64,000 nucleotides of DNA, taken from the NCBI GenBank assembly GCA_038373865.1, contig JAXGGA010002162.1:1-64000 (forward strand), read 5' to 3'. Positions 47,418-59,053 of the stretch are shown here, piece by piece. Below the pieces are notes generated by a model. That model ran no database searches, was not told the DNA's origin, and saw only the letters and a program-made list of their open reading frames with translations. The translations under genes and the position numbers were made by a program. Within the stretch, counting starts at the first letter, position 1; each line of letters begins with the position of its first letter. The stretch is from Uloborus plumipes. Lineage: Eukaryota; Arthropoda; Arachnida; Araneae; Uloboridae.

Positions 47418-47640
47418 CTAGCGGTACCCGCACGGCTTTGCCCGTGGTATAAAACTAAAACGTCATTTGGTAATAAATTCATATCGCAGAAAGAATACTC
47501 AATTTTAGTTATAATTCAACTATAATTCCTTAATAACAATTTGGGTGTGTTATAGTGTGGTAGGGGAGGGTAGCTTGAATTGTGAAATATTGAGAAAAAG
47601 GGATGGAGGGGGGCCAAGTATATTGGGAAAAAAGTGTTGC
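47418..47640 (-). mobile_element. Helitron 3'-end remnant, reverse orientation
   Basis: Read on +, CTAGCGGTACCCGCACGGC then TTTGCCCGTGGTAT. This is a reversed hairpin plus CTAG end of a family different from those above. The other end is not identified, and the right limit given is nominal. Confidence 0.5.
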
Positions 47641-48099
47641 ACCATTTATACTCAGAGGTGGCGCTAGGAAATGCCCGACAGGGGGGCAAGCTTGCCTGAC
47701 AGGGGGGCACAGGTATAATTTAAAAATTTAGTCACGAAAATTAAGTTTCTTATAATGTGCAGTTAATTTTAATTGAAGGGATGGGGTTCGGGACTCTCCA
47801 TCGTAAATTTTTTGAAGTCGAAGTAAAAAAATAGCTATTATAAGCATATTTGATAGTGTTAGAAAAAAGTTTGATTTCGGTGACTCTCCTGGAAAAATTC
47901 GAAATTGAGGTTTAAAAATAGTATTTTAAACAAGTTTGAATGATTGGGGTAGGAGCACTCCCCTGAAAATTTTTCGAAATTTAAACCCCAAGGCGGAGGA
48001 TATTGCTCAGAGTGTGTGACTTTTTTGAAATTCAAGTACGAAAAACGCTTTTTTAGACAATCTTTAATTAACGAAGAGTGGCAATGGTGCACTCATGGA

Positions 48100-51000
48100 T
48101 GCAAGACTTTCCGTCTCAAGACGGATTTCCGTCTTGGCGAAATTGGCGAGACGGAGCTCGGGACGGAAAGGAAATTTAATGACTTCTTCAGTTTTTAATT
48201 TATAAGAAATTTGTTTTCTCAATGTTTAAAAACAATCAAATTCATAAATAGCAATCATTATCCCAATCCATCCACGCATTTTAACATCAATGCTGTAAAT
48301 ATATTTGATTTATATCTTCCCTTGCCGAATCTCGCGAACTCTGAACTTTCCACAGTTTTCGTTTTGTTATGCAACGTGCTGCCGTGAACCAGTTTTGGAG
48401 GCGTGGCTTTCAGCATCAAGCAGAGCAGTGAAACTTCTTTTAAGTAGCTATGCTGTTACTGCCGTACTATAACTGAACCTGATTGATGTAGACCTGGAGT
48501 TGCTCACTATTTTCTGTTTTTAATCAAGCTTCTTCTGTCTCTATTTGAAAATTTATTATCTTTTATCGCAATATTCGATCATCTTTTCTCGTAGCGTTAT
48601 TCATTTGTGACCCCCCCCCTCAACTTAACATGCATATAAATGAAAACCATGTGCTTACTGAAATGTTTAAAGTGGAATACCCGGTGACTGTGACATCATC
48701 TGCAGCAGGAGCCCCGTTTGTTAGCTGACGGGAAGATGAAATGTCTACGCAACAGGAGCAGAGCACATAACTTTGAAGAAGCAACAAAAATCGGATTTTG
48801 GATTAAATCTACAGCCGATGTGAAATAACGATGGACAACTGCTCCTGCATTTTTAACATGTTACTCTTAAAAATTGACCAAAACAAAGGGCTGGGAGAAG
48901 GAAAGAAACGAAAAAATAGTATGTTTGAAAAAACGCTGCTCTTTCCATACAAAGCCCGTAAATTTTCGCTTCCGAAGTTTTAGAGTTTCGAAAATTTAGT
49001 GCTGGGGGGGGGGGGGGCGCAAAGCTCTAAAAAAAATTCTAAAACAGATTCGTAAAAATGCTAATTTTTTTTAAAGTCGGCGCACTGTGATGATTCGGGA
49101 TTTCTCCTCTGCAAATTTAAAAATACTTATGTCATCGTTAGTAATATGGGGGGGGGGGGGGGGCTCTTACAAAATAATTCCAAAAGAGAAGTTTTGGAAA
49201 CAAACTAGGCAGTCGGTGTGGAAAGAGTTTCAGAAATATCTTCAAAATCGAAGCGGGCGTGACATTTCGATTCCCTCTGGGCGGGAGGGGGTTAAAAAAT
49301 CTATATTCAATGTGAATTTTTCCTAAAAATCATCACCTGAATGGAAAAATCTTCAGTTCCTCTTGTGTTTCTTTTAAAAATCAATAAATTTTCGAAAGAA
49401 GTACCAAGTTAAAAATATTTCTTCATGAGTGCGGTTTCCGGAGAGCACAACCGATCCTGACATCATTAAAAATCGTCTAAATTTGCGGAAGATGCACACA
49501 AACTCCTGGGAAAACTACCTGGAAATACCGTATTTTTCGCCGCATAAGACCCACTTTTTCTCCCCAAATTCGGGGGGGGGGGGGGGGGGGTGCCTGCGTC
49601 TTATACGCAGGCACTTTTTATTCTTTTAGAATTCTTATCTAGATTTGCCTCCTTTAAAATTGGGTGCGTCTTATCCGGCGAAAAATGCGGTAGCACTTTT
49701 CTAAATTCTTGGAACCCCTTGAATTTTTCAAGTTTTCCTTGGAATTAATGCGAATTGAAACTGACGCATCTTCTATCAAGTTTGCAATTGGCTAGAAAAA
49801 GAAACCATTACGTTTTGATTACTGAACATAAAGAATTGGCGCCCGCAATATAGTCAGTCTCACTGTGGCGCCGCATAAATGACAATGTCGCACCGCCATC
49901 GTGAGCTGATACATCATAGCTATGGACGCTATGGAGCATGATAGTACAAACGAAAAAAGAGCGCCATTAGCATATTTTTTGGACAGAGCAAAACTAAAAA
50001 TAAAAAAGAAATAAGTTGGTGAGGTTTTGAAAAATGGTATTGCTGTTTTCATTTATTTTTGTGTTTTTCAACGTACGATCTCGTTCAAAGGATTAATTCC
50101 CCCCTTTTGCGATTACGGTTTTTGCTGATTGTTGCTTTTATCAATATGAGTGCAAATTCAGCTATTGAATTACATGTTGTCTTGTTACTTTTGTTTTTTT
50201 TAACGCATCCGTGTTTAGGTTTGCGGTAATTCCTTACTTTTTTTATGCTACTTGGATTTTCTTCTGGACCCTTCGGATTTTTTTTTTTTGATGAAATATG
50301 TACGAACCCAGATTTCAACTTTTGGAGCTTCAATTCCAAAATAATTCCGAGAATCCTCAACCCTCCTCATGCTAATATTTTTTTGCGATAGTCTGAATTG
50401 CGCTTTTGGAATCGACAGTCTCAAAAGAAGCCTCTGAACCCTATTCCTTCCCTTTACGTTACCAAAATGGCCGACAATCGCGTACCGACACTAACGTGTA
50501 GGTGTCGCGTGTATCTCACATGTAAGACGACCCCCCTACTTTTTGACGGAAAATCGGGAAAAATCGAAAACCCGCGTGTAAGTCGAGACCGCACTTTTTG
50601 AAACGATCGGGAACGTTTTGTTTCGATTTTTGAATATAAACATTTTGAAAAGAACGAAAATGGGATGCACTGAACATTCGTGTGTTAAAAACAGCGAGGT
50701 TGTTATTCTTTTTCACAAAAAGCGATCGCGATTTTTGCGATCGCGATTTTTGTAAATCGGGACCGATCTGGAAACGTTTCACCGCGATTTAAAAAAAAAG
50801 TTTTAAAAAGAAGGAAAATGAAATGCAGTGAGCATTCTTGTGTTGAAAATAGCACGATTGTTATTCTTTTTCACGAAAAGGGTTCATTTGTGAGATCGCG
50901 GTTGTTGTAAAGGATTCGATTTTACGATCGCGGTTTTCGTAAGGGTTCGATTTTGCGGTTACAATTTTTACTATCTGTTGCTTTTATTTTGCATTATTAC

Positions 51001-51690
51001 CAATAAAATTTTGCGATTTAGCCGTATCATATTCTGTTTTAAAAATATAAACACCATCAATCGGAAAATTCGCGAATGCGGCAATTCCCGCAATTTTCGC
51101 GCCATCAGTCCGTTTATTGTAATTATTTATTCTTTATTTCACAATCAAATCATGCAAAAATACAGAAGAATGTTTGAGTATTTATACTTCTTTAGCGTCT
51201 GTTTAAAACAGTAAGATTGAATGGGAAAAATCTTATCGTTTTTGAGTGTTTTTTTTTTTTTCTTAGAGTTTTTCCGGAAAAATTTTCTGAAATTCTGCCC
51301 CGCGTATAAGTCGACCCCCTAACTTTATGCTTCATTTTTTGGACTAAATTTCTCGACTTATACGCGAGTACATATGGTATTTTGGCAATTTTTTTTCAAA
51401 AACTCCGGCAGAGCCTCCCGTATTATTGACATTCATTCAATTTTACGTTTTCGGAGCCATGATGTAGAAAACCCGCGACACCCTGCACACATAGCAAAAT
51501 GCTTGAAATGCTTTACCTAAAAGAAGGCTCACATTGTTACAAAAAAAATAAAAAAAATCACATTAAGCAACAACACAAATATTCAAAAATTGCAAAAAAA
51601 AAAAATCAAGTAGCATGGGGGGGGGGGGGGGCTCAAAATATTTTCCGTCTTGAACACATCACTAAACTTGCACCCATGGGTGCACTACAT
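48100..51690. other. Interior of hAT copy 2 absent from copy 1; G-runs and TIR scraps
   Basis: About 3.5 kb with no gene. It contains runs of 12 or more G at about 49006, 49149, 49574 and 51619. It also holds the MITE at 49528-49690, and related sequence at 50500-51380 with ends such as GCGTATAAGTCGA (51303) and TCGACTTATACGCGAGTAC (51353). Frames here are short or run through the G tracts. Confidence 0.5.
49528..49690. mobile_element. TA-flanked MITE (CCGTATTTTTCGCCG ends)
   Basis: CCGTATTTTTCGCCG at 49528 and CGGCGAAAAATGCGG ending at 49690, with TA immediately outside each end. Inside lie inverted GCGTCTTAT motifs and a G run of about 20. Tc1/mariner-type MITE by target and size. Confidence 0.7.
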
Positions 51691-52551
51691 TGAATATATA
51701 TATGTTTTTTTTTTTTAGTTTTAAGTCTAAAAATCCCATTTGTTGGCAATTTTCGATTAAGTAGCAGAGTTTTATTGCAGATTTCATAATTGGAGAGGGA
51801 CCACGTGTGGTACAATTTTTAATCAGAACCTCTTGTTTACAGTTTCTATTTTTGAGAAATAAAGTGGCTTCTTTTAAGAAAAAAAAAAAAAAGTACAGGG
51901 GCATCGTTTGGTTCGGGACTCTTCCCCGAAATATTCTTAAGATTAACTCCTAAAAACGCAATTATTGGAGGCCTTTGACGACAATAGGGTAAGGGTTGTG
52001 GGACAGAGACTGTCCCCAAAACAAAAATTTTATATGCTTTTTTTCGACAACGTTTTTGAAAATCTAGTTGGCTTTATAGGTTGTTGTTTCTTGGGTGGGG
52101 GGGGGGGGAGGAGTAATTTTAAAATTTCCTATTTCTTGATTTTTCCCCATTAAGAAAAACGAGAAGCCAACCTTTGTCAGCAAGTAATTGATATGTTTCT
52201 ATGAACGGAATATTAGAGTAGTGTAAGTTTAAAGGGGGAGGCGGCTGGGTGACCTAATCGCTCAGATTGGCTCTCGGTGATGGCCCTGGTCAGCTGCCCC
52301 AATGAAGCAATAGCGATTTTTATTATTATTACTAGCTGCGTGGCCCGGCGTTGCACGGGCTGTAATGTAGTGAAGGCAGTTTGAGAAAACTACTCGCCAC
52401 CAAAGCGGCTCGCCTTTAAAGTAATGAGAAAAGTTTAAACAGTTTACTCGCCGTCAAGGTGGCTCGCCTTTACAGTAGCGAGGAAAGTTTCAATAAACTA
52501 CTCGCCGCCAAGGCGGCTCGCCTTTACAGTACCAAGGAAAAGTTTAATAAA

Positions 52552-52821
52552 CTACTCCCCGCTAAAGCGGCTCGCTAAAAAACTTTCCTGCATCAAAGAA
52601 TCAATCGAATTATTTGCACATGCATCCTCAAAAATAAAGACGATGTCAAGTAGCGCATACTTAGCACTCTCCCTAAATAACAAATAAAATTCCTTTCCAA
52701 AAACAATTATATCCAAACCGCTTTCTTCCTGTAAAATTAATTTCAAAATTCCAAACGAAAAAGTTCTTTTAATATTTGGATCGCAGCCAAAAAAAATCCC
52801 TTCTAAAAACAGCAATTGCAA
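52552..52821 (-). other. Recurrent ~80-codon open frame in reversed Helitron
   Basis: Same block as at 33663-33932, read on -. It includes FFGCDPNIKRTFSF and ESAKYALLDIVFI. No recognisable domain. Sister frames are at 54406-54675 and 55267-55527; a fourth copy near 58050-58300 is broken by a TAA. Confidence 0.35.
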
Positions 52822-55533
52822 TTTTATTTAAAAACACATTTTCAAAATGGTACCAGAGAAAAAATGTCATTAATAATTAGAATAAAAACAACTGTTAGAA
52901 CTGTGTTATAACACGTATTCAAAATGACAATGGAAAAAAATAACTCTTTCATTTTAAAAAGTTCAATTTAATTAACGTTTTAATTTAAAATCGCAACGGA
53001 AAGAAATAAATATCTTGGAATTTTAAATAGTTCACAGGGGTCTGGCCAGAGGAAATTCGGGTCCGTTAACGGATCCTTCACAAAAATACGATCAAGCAAA
53101 ACGGACCCTTCACAAAAATACGATCGAGCAAAACGGACCCATCACAAAAATACGATCAAGTAAAACGGACTCTTCACAAAATGCTGATCAAACAAAACGG
53201 ACATTTCACCCATTATCCATTCAAAAAGCAAATCTAATATCAAAATAACTCATAGCATATTTCTGTGTAAAAGCCCATAATTTTTGGGCCTTTTCTGAAG
53301 TTAAAGAAGGAAATTGCTTATCCGCCACTTTTTCAGAAAAAAAAAAAGTCGGCACACTTCCTGTCTGCTATGCTCCAGCTTCTTTTAAAGAAATTAACAA
53401 CTTAAAAAAGGTAGTTGTTTTGCTTTAATAGTTCTGCTTGTTTGTTTTATCATATGCAAATCAAAATGGCTTGCTGCGATGTTGCTGTTATAGATTTCTC
53501 TGGAAATGCAGAGTAAGGATTTTTCTCCCAGCTCTTGACTTAAACAAAAAGGAATTAACAACAATTGCAATTATCTGCGAAATGAACTTAGAACTGCAAA
53601 CAGATAGCTAGGGTTGGAGAAAAAATAGGATTGCTTCTGATAGAGTGACCAGCTATTTAAAATTATCGCCATCTGACATTTTTGGTGCGACTTTTTGACC
53701 TTATTTTGGCAGGAAATTATTATTATTATTCTTTTTTTTTTATTTGATGCTTGCAAGGGCGGTGTTTTGGTTATATTCAGGAATAATTTATGTACTTTTC
53801 GTCTGTTAATATTGGAAGTCCAGTAGTATTGTTTGTTTTGCTATGTCTCCCTACTTTCGTATTTTTTCCGCCGAATTTTTTTGGCGAATATGTCGGTGAT
53901 TATTAAAGACATTCATCATATAAACCTGATGAAATGTAATTCTAAAATTATTTGACTTTGATAAATTATTTTATTTACCGTTTTTATACTTCTGACGTTT
54001 TCATTTTGAAAAATGCCTCTCTGCATCCGATATGAAAATCGAATTTTACTTATTTTTCAAGCTAATTACTCTTTATTAGGAGGCAAATAAATGAAAATTC
54101 GCTTTATTTTTTGTTCAGATCATTATTTTATAATTTTTAAAGCAAAATTAACTGTTCTTTTATTAGTCTAAATGTTAAACACTGGATGGATCGTTTCATT
54201 TTATTTTTCAATCAATTGTGTCAACAGATATTAATAATACTAGCTGCGTGGCCCGGAGTTGCACGGGCTGTAATGTAGTGAAGGCAGTTTGAGAAAACTA
54301 CTCGCGACCAAGGCGGCTCGCCCTTACAGCAGCGAGGAAAGTTTCAATAAACTACTCGCCGCCAAGGCGGCTCGCCTTTACAGTACCAAGGAAAAGTTTA
54401 ATAAACTACTCCCCGCTAAAGCGGCTCGCTAAAAAGCTTTCCTGCATCAAAGAATCAATCGAATTATTTGCACATGCTTCCTCAAAAATAAAGACGATGT
54501 CAAGTAGCGCATACTTAGCACTCTCCCTAAATAACAAATAAAATTCCTTTCCTAAAACAATTATTTCCAAACCGCTTTCTTCCTGTAAAATTAATTGAAA
54601 AATTCTAAACGAAAAAGTTCTTTTAATATTTGGATCGCAGCCAAAAAAAGTCCCTTCTAAAAACAGCAATTGCAATTTTATTTAAAAACACATTTTCAAA
54701 ATGGTACTAGAGAAAAAATATGTCATTAATAATTAGAATAAAAACAATTGTTAGAACTTTGTTATAACACGTATTCAAAATGACAATGGAAAAAAATAAC
54801 ACTCTTTCATTTTAAAAAGTTCAACTTAATTAACGCTTTAATTTAAAATCGCAACGGAAAGAAATAAATATCTTGGAATTTTAAATAGTTCAATAATTTA
54901 ATTAACGTTTTAATTAAAAATGGTAACGGTAAGAAATAAATGTCTTGGAAGTTTAATCATTTATTAGGCTTAATCGCTTTATATTTGACTACTTATAAAT
55001 TGACTAGCTGTGGGGCCCGGCGTTGCACTGGCTTTAAAGTAATGATGAAAATTTAAATAAACTACTCGCCGTCAAGGCGGTATATAATGATATATAACCG
55101 CCAAGGCAGCTCGCCTTTAAAGTAGCGAGGAAAGTTTCAGCAAACTACTCGCCGCGAAGGCGGCTCGCCTTTAAAGTAGTAAGGAAACTTAAAAAAATTA
55201 CTCGCCGCCAAGGCGGCTCGCATTTAAAGGAGGGAGGAAAGTTTTAGCGAAGCCAGTTTCAAAAAACTACTCCCCGCTAAAGCGGCTCGCTAAAAAACTT
55301 TCCCGCATAAAAAAGTCAATCGCATTATTTGCACATGCTTCCTCAGGAATAAAAACAATGTCAAGTAGCACATATTTAACACTCTCCCTAATAAACAAAT
55401 ACAATTCCCTACCAAAAACAAATATTTCCAAACCGCTCTCTTCCTGTAACATTAATTGCAAAATTCCAAACAAAAAAGTTGTTTTAATATTTAGATCGCA
55501 GCCAAAAAAAATCCCTGCTAAAAACACGAATTA

Positions 55534-56880
55534 GGGGAAGGTGTTGTACCTTGGGCCACTTATTTTCGGAGTTGTTTCTTGATACAAATTTAACTCTCAT
55601 ATTCAATTTTTTTTATAGGGAAAGAACACTCATACATTTAGCTTCTTATAAATATATTAGCTTTAAAGAAAGTATTTATAAGAAAGTGGTAAAATGTAAT
55701 AAAGTAAGAAAATGCAAAATGGCTCAAGGTACAACATGGTGCTGTACCTTGGGCCACATAGTGTTGTACCTTGAGCCACCTTTAAAAAAGTGAATTTAAA
55801 AGCAAATGCTATATTTTCTGAAATTTACAGCAAAAGAAATTTGGCAAAGTTGGCGCTCTGATTGTCCAGTTTTATTTGGTGGAAGTAGCACTATCTCAAT
55901 GTCATCAATATTAATGACATAAATATCTTCTTTTTCTATGATAAATTTTTCTGTATTTCCACAATGCTTGTAAAACTTCATTTCTAATTCGCATCGAACT
56001 AAATATTTTATAACTTCTGCTACAAAATAAGAAAATTTCTTCTTTAATGCTAATCTGGTTAGTACAAAGCTTTGTTATGTTAAGTCTTTCACAATTTTAT
56101 TTTGTTTGTATTAAGTAATTTCTTCTATCATTGCATTATCTTCACTGAAATCTGCATATGGTATCTCAAAATAGCTTTCAAGAACTTGATTCTATTATTT
56201 ATTTTTGCACAAATTTTTGAGATAGTTTGACGTTTCTTTTGTTCAATCTGTTCTTTCTCAGGAGTGTCTGTTAAAATTCTAGTTTTTCCACGTTTCCTTC
56301 CGCAGGAAATTGTTTTCCTAAGTCCTGCTTTTGGAAAAGGTCTAATCATTTGAAGAGAGAATGCAACAGGAGATGATAAAATGGATGTTGAAGCAAGTGT
56401 AGTTAGTTGACTGAGATCCAGAAACATATGTTGCTCTATTAGTTTAATGGCACAAAACACAGCATAGTTAAGTGGCCCAAGGTACAACATAGTTGAGTGG
56501 CCCAAGGTACAACCACATGGTTTTATAGAAAAGAAAATGGGTGCTGAGTTTCCAAGTTAAGTTTTCAAAACATAATTATTGCAGAAAGAAAGATAAATAT
56601 TTATACTTCTTATTTGCTGTTTTACTTTAGCTGTTTTGCAGATTCTGTTTTTAACAAAACAAAAAAAATAAGTCACAATAAAATTACTTAAACGTAGGCA
56701 AAACTTTCTTTTCAACTTTTTTTAGCATGTACATGAGATATAAGAATAAATCAAAGATGCAATGTCCTCTAGAGTCAAATCGAACAAGGCGGATGGGTTT
56801 TGGCCTTCTATGTGTTTTCTGAAAAGAGATATGCATGCTGGCCCAAGGTACAACGTGGCCCAAGGTACAACATCTTCCCC
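55534..56880. mobile_element. TIR element with TTGTACCTTGGGCCAC repeats
   Basis: GGGGAAGGTGTTGTACC at 55534 is mirrored near 56863-56880, with TA outside both ends (55532-55533, 56881-56882). TGTTGTACCTTGGGCCAC recurs at least six times near the two ends and internally (about 55739-55780, 56470-56512). The frame at 56128-56505 on - is not recognisable and partly built from the repeats. The Helitron sequence resumes on both sides. The TIR resembles that of the 45406-62675 element in design. Confidence 0.8.
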
Positions 56881-56943
56881 TACAATTTAATTTGAACACA
56901 TTTTCAAAATGGTACCAGAAAAAAAATATAAGCCATTAAGTAT

Positions 56944-56985
56944 GCAGGAATTCAAGTGAAACGCGGACGATCGCATTATTTGCCT
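56944..56985. mobile_element. Harbinger-like MITE end fragment
   Basis: GCAGGAATTCAAGTGAAACG at 56945 and a GACGATCGCA block; the rest is lost. Confidence 0.6.
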
Positions 56986-58885
56986 TGTTGAAACGCCGTA
57001 AAATGAAATGCTTTTAAGAAACGAAATGAAGAAAAGGACACCAACAATGAATTTAAAAGATGTCGCCATAGCAACGCAATAAAACTTTAATAGTTTGATC
57101 AGGAAAGAGGTTTTCGAACTCAAAGTTCAAACGCTTGTAACTTCTTTTCTAGTGGAGATAAAAGCTTGGTTCTTCGACTGTACGTCGAATCAATTCTGGG
57201 GTTAAAAATATCGCTCTATCCAATGGCGTAAAAATCAAAACTGTGGAACAATTAGTTTATTTTTCATTGATGGTTTTAATGAACCAAGTATTGCAAGAAA
57301 TCGGGTGAAGCCTTGCAAAAGGCAAGTTTAAAAATTGAATAACTCGTGCTGTGTTTAAGTTATAGAATCGAAACAAACTGCATAGGACGGACAAAATTTT
57401 TCTGCTTCCAACGATATATAACATTAATATGTGCAAGTAATTTTTAACCCCAGTATTCGGCGATTTATGAGAAAATTGTCTTGAATTCGAATAAAAAACG
57501 AATCGCTTATCGAATCTTTTCAAACTATAGCCTAAAGTCTTTCTGGATAAATGGACTATTCAACACAAAAAGAATTTTTCAAACCGAACCAGTAGTTCCT
57601 GAGATTAGCGCGTTCAAACAAACAAACAAACAAACTCTACAGCTTTATATATTAGTAAAGATATCTTCGCTAATTAAAATCGTATGATTACATAAATTGA
57701 AACTAATGAAGCCTGAAAAATTACCTATCTATCGGTACCTGGTTCGACTTTCAGTTCATTGGCGTTCAGGAGAAAGAAGCGTGACATATATAGAAAGAAA
57801 GAAAGATACTCAGTTTTTAATATAAGTAGACTAGCTGCGTAGCCCGGCGTTGCACGGGCTGTAATGTAGTGAAGGCAGTTTGAGAAAACTACTCGCCACC
57901 AAGGCGGCTCGCCTTTAAAGAAATGAGGAAAGTTTAAACAGTTTACTCGCCGTCAAGGCGGCTCGCCTTTACAGTAGCGAGGAAAGTTTCAATTCACTAC
58001 TCGCCGCCAAGGTGGCTCGCCTTTAAAGTACCAAGGAAAAGTTTAATAAACTACTCCCCGCTAAAGCGGCTCGCTAAAAAGCTTTCCTGCATCAAAGAAT
58101 CAATCGAATTATTTGCACATGCTTCCTCAAAAATAAAGACGATGTCAAGTAGCGCGTACTTAGCACTCTCCCTAAATTACAAATAAAATTCCTTTCCAAA
58201 AACAATTATTTCCAAACCGCTTTCTTCCGGTAAAATTAATTGCAAAATTCTAAACGAAAGAGTTCTTTTAATATTTGGATCGCAGCCAGAAAAAGTCCCT
58301 TCTAAAAACAGCAATTGCAATTTTATTTAAAAACACATTTTCAAAATGGTACCTGAGAAAAAATATGTCATTAATAATTAGAATAAAAACAATTGTTAGA
58401 ACTTTGTTATAACACGTATTCAAAATGACAATGAAAAAAATAACACTCTTTCATTTTAAAAAGTTCAACTTAATTAACGTTTTAATTCAAAATCGCAACG
58501 GAAAGAAATAAATAACTTGGAATTTTAAATAGTTCAATAATTTAATTAACGTTTTAATTCAAAATGGCAACGGTAAGAAAAAATGTCTTGGAAGTTTAAT
58601 CATTAATTAGGCTTAATCGCTTTAAATTTGACTACTTATTAATTAAACATTCGCTTTAAATTTGACTACTTATGGATCGCAGCCAGAAAAAGTCCCTTCT
58701 AAAAACAGCAATTGCAATTTTATTTAAAAACACATTTTCAAAATGGCACCTGAGAAAAAATATGTCATTAATAATTAGAATAAAAACAATTGTTAGAACT
58801 TTGTTATAACACGTATTTAAAATGACAATGGAAAAAAATAACACTTTCATTTTAAAAAGTTCAATTTAATTAACGTTTTAATTTA

Positions 58886-59053
58886 GGGCCGAATTCAAGT
58901 GAAACACCATTGCAGTCGCTTCGAGGCGATCGCATATTGCAACCGCTACTGTAAGTCGAATTCAAGTGAATTCGTTTCATTTGAATCCAAATTTTGGAAT
59001 TTGCGATTGCATTGGTGAGTTGCGATCGCCCGTGTTTTACTTGAATTCCTGCC
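58886..59053. mobile_element. Harbinger-like MITE, short form (TTA duplication)
   Basis: GGGCCGAATTCAAGTGAAAC opens and TTTACTTGAATTCCTGCC closes it; TTA at 58883-58885 and 59054-59056. The Helitron ~60-bp repeat is continuous when it is removed. Confidence 0.85.

Noticed and set aside
56128..56505. 125-codon frame in the TTGTACC element as a transposase
   Set aside because: Too short and no catalytic motif; its N terminus is the translated terminal repeat.
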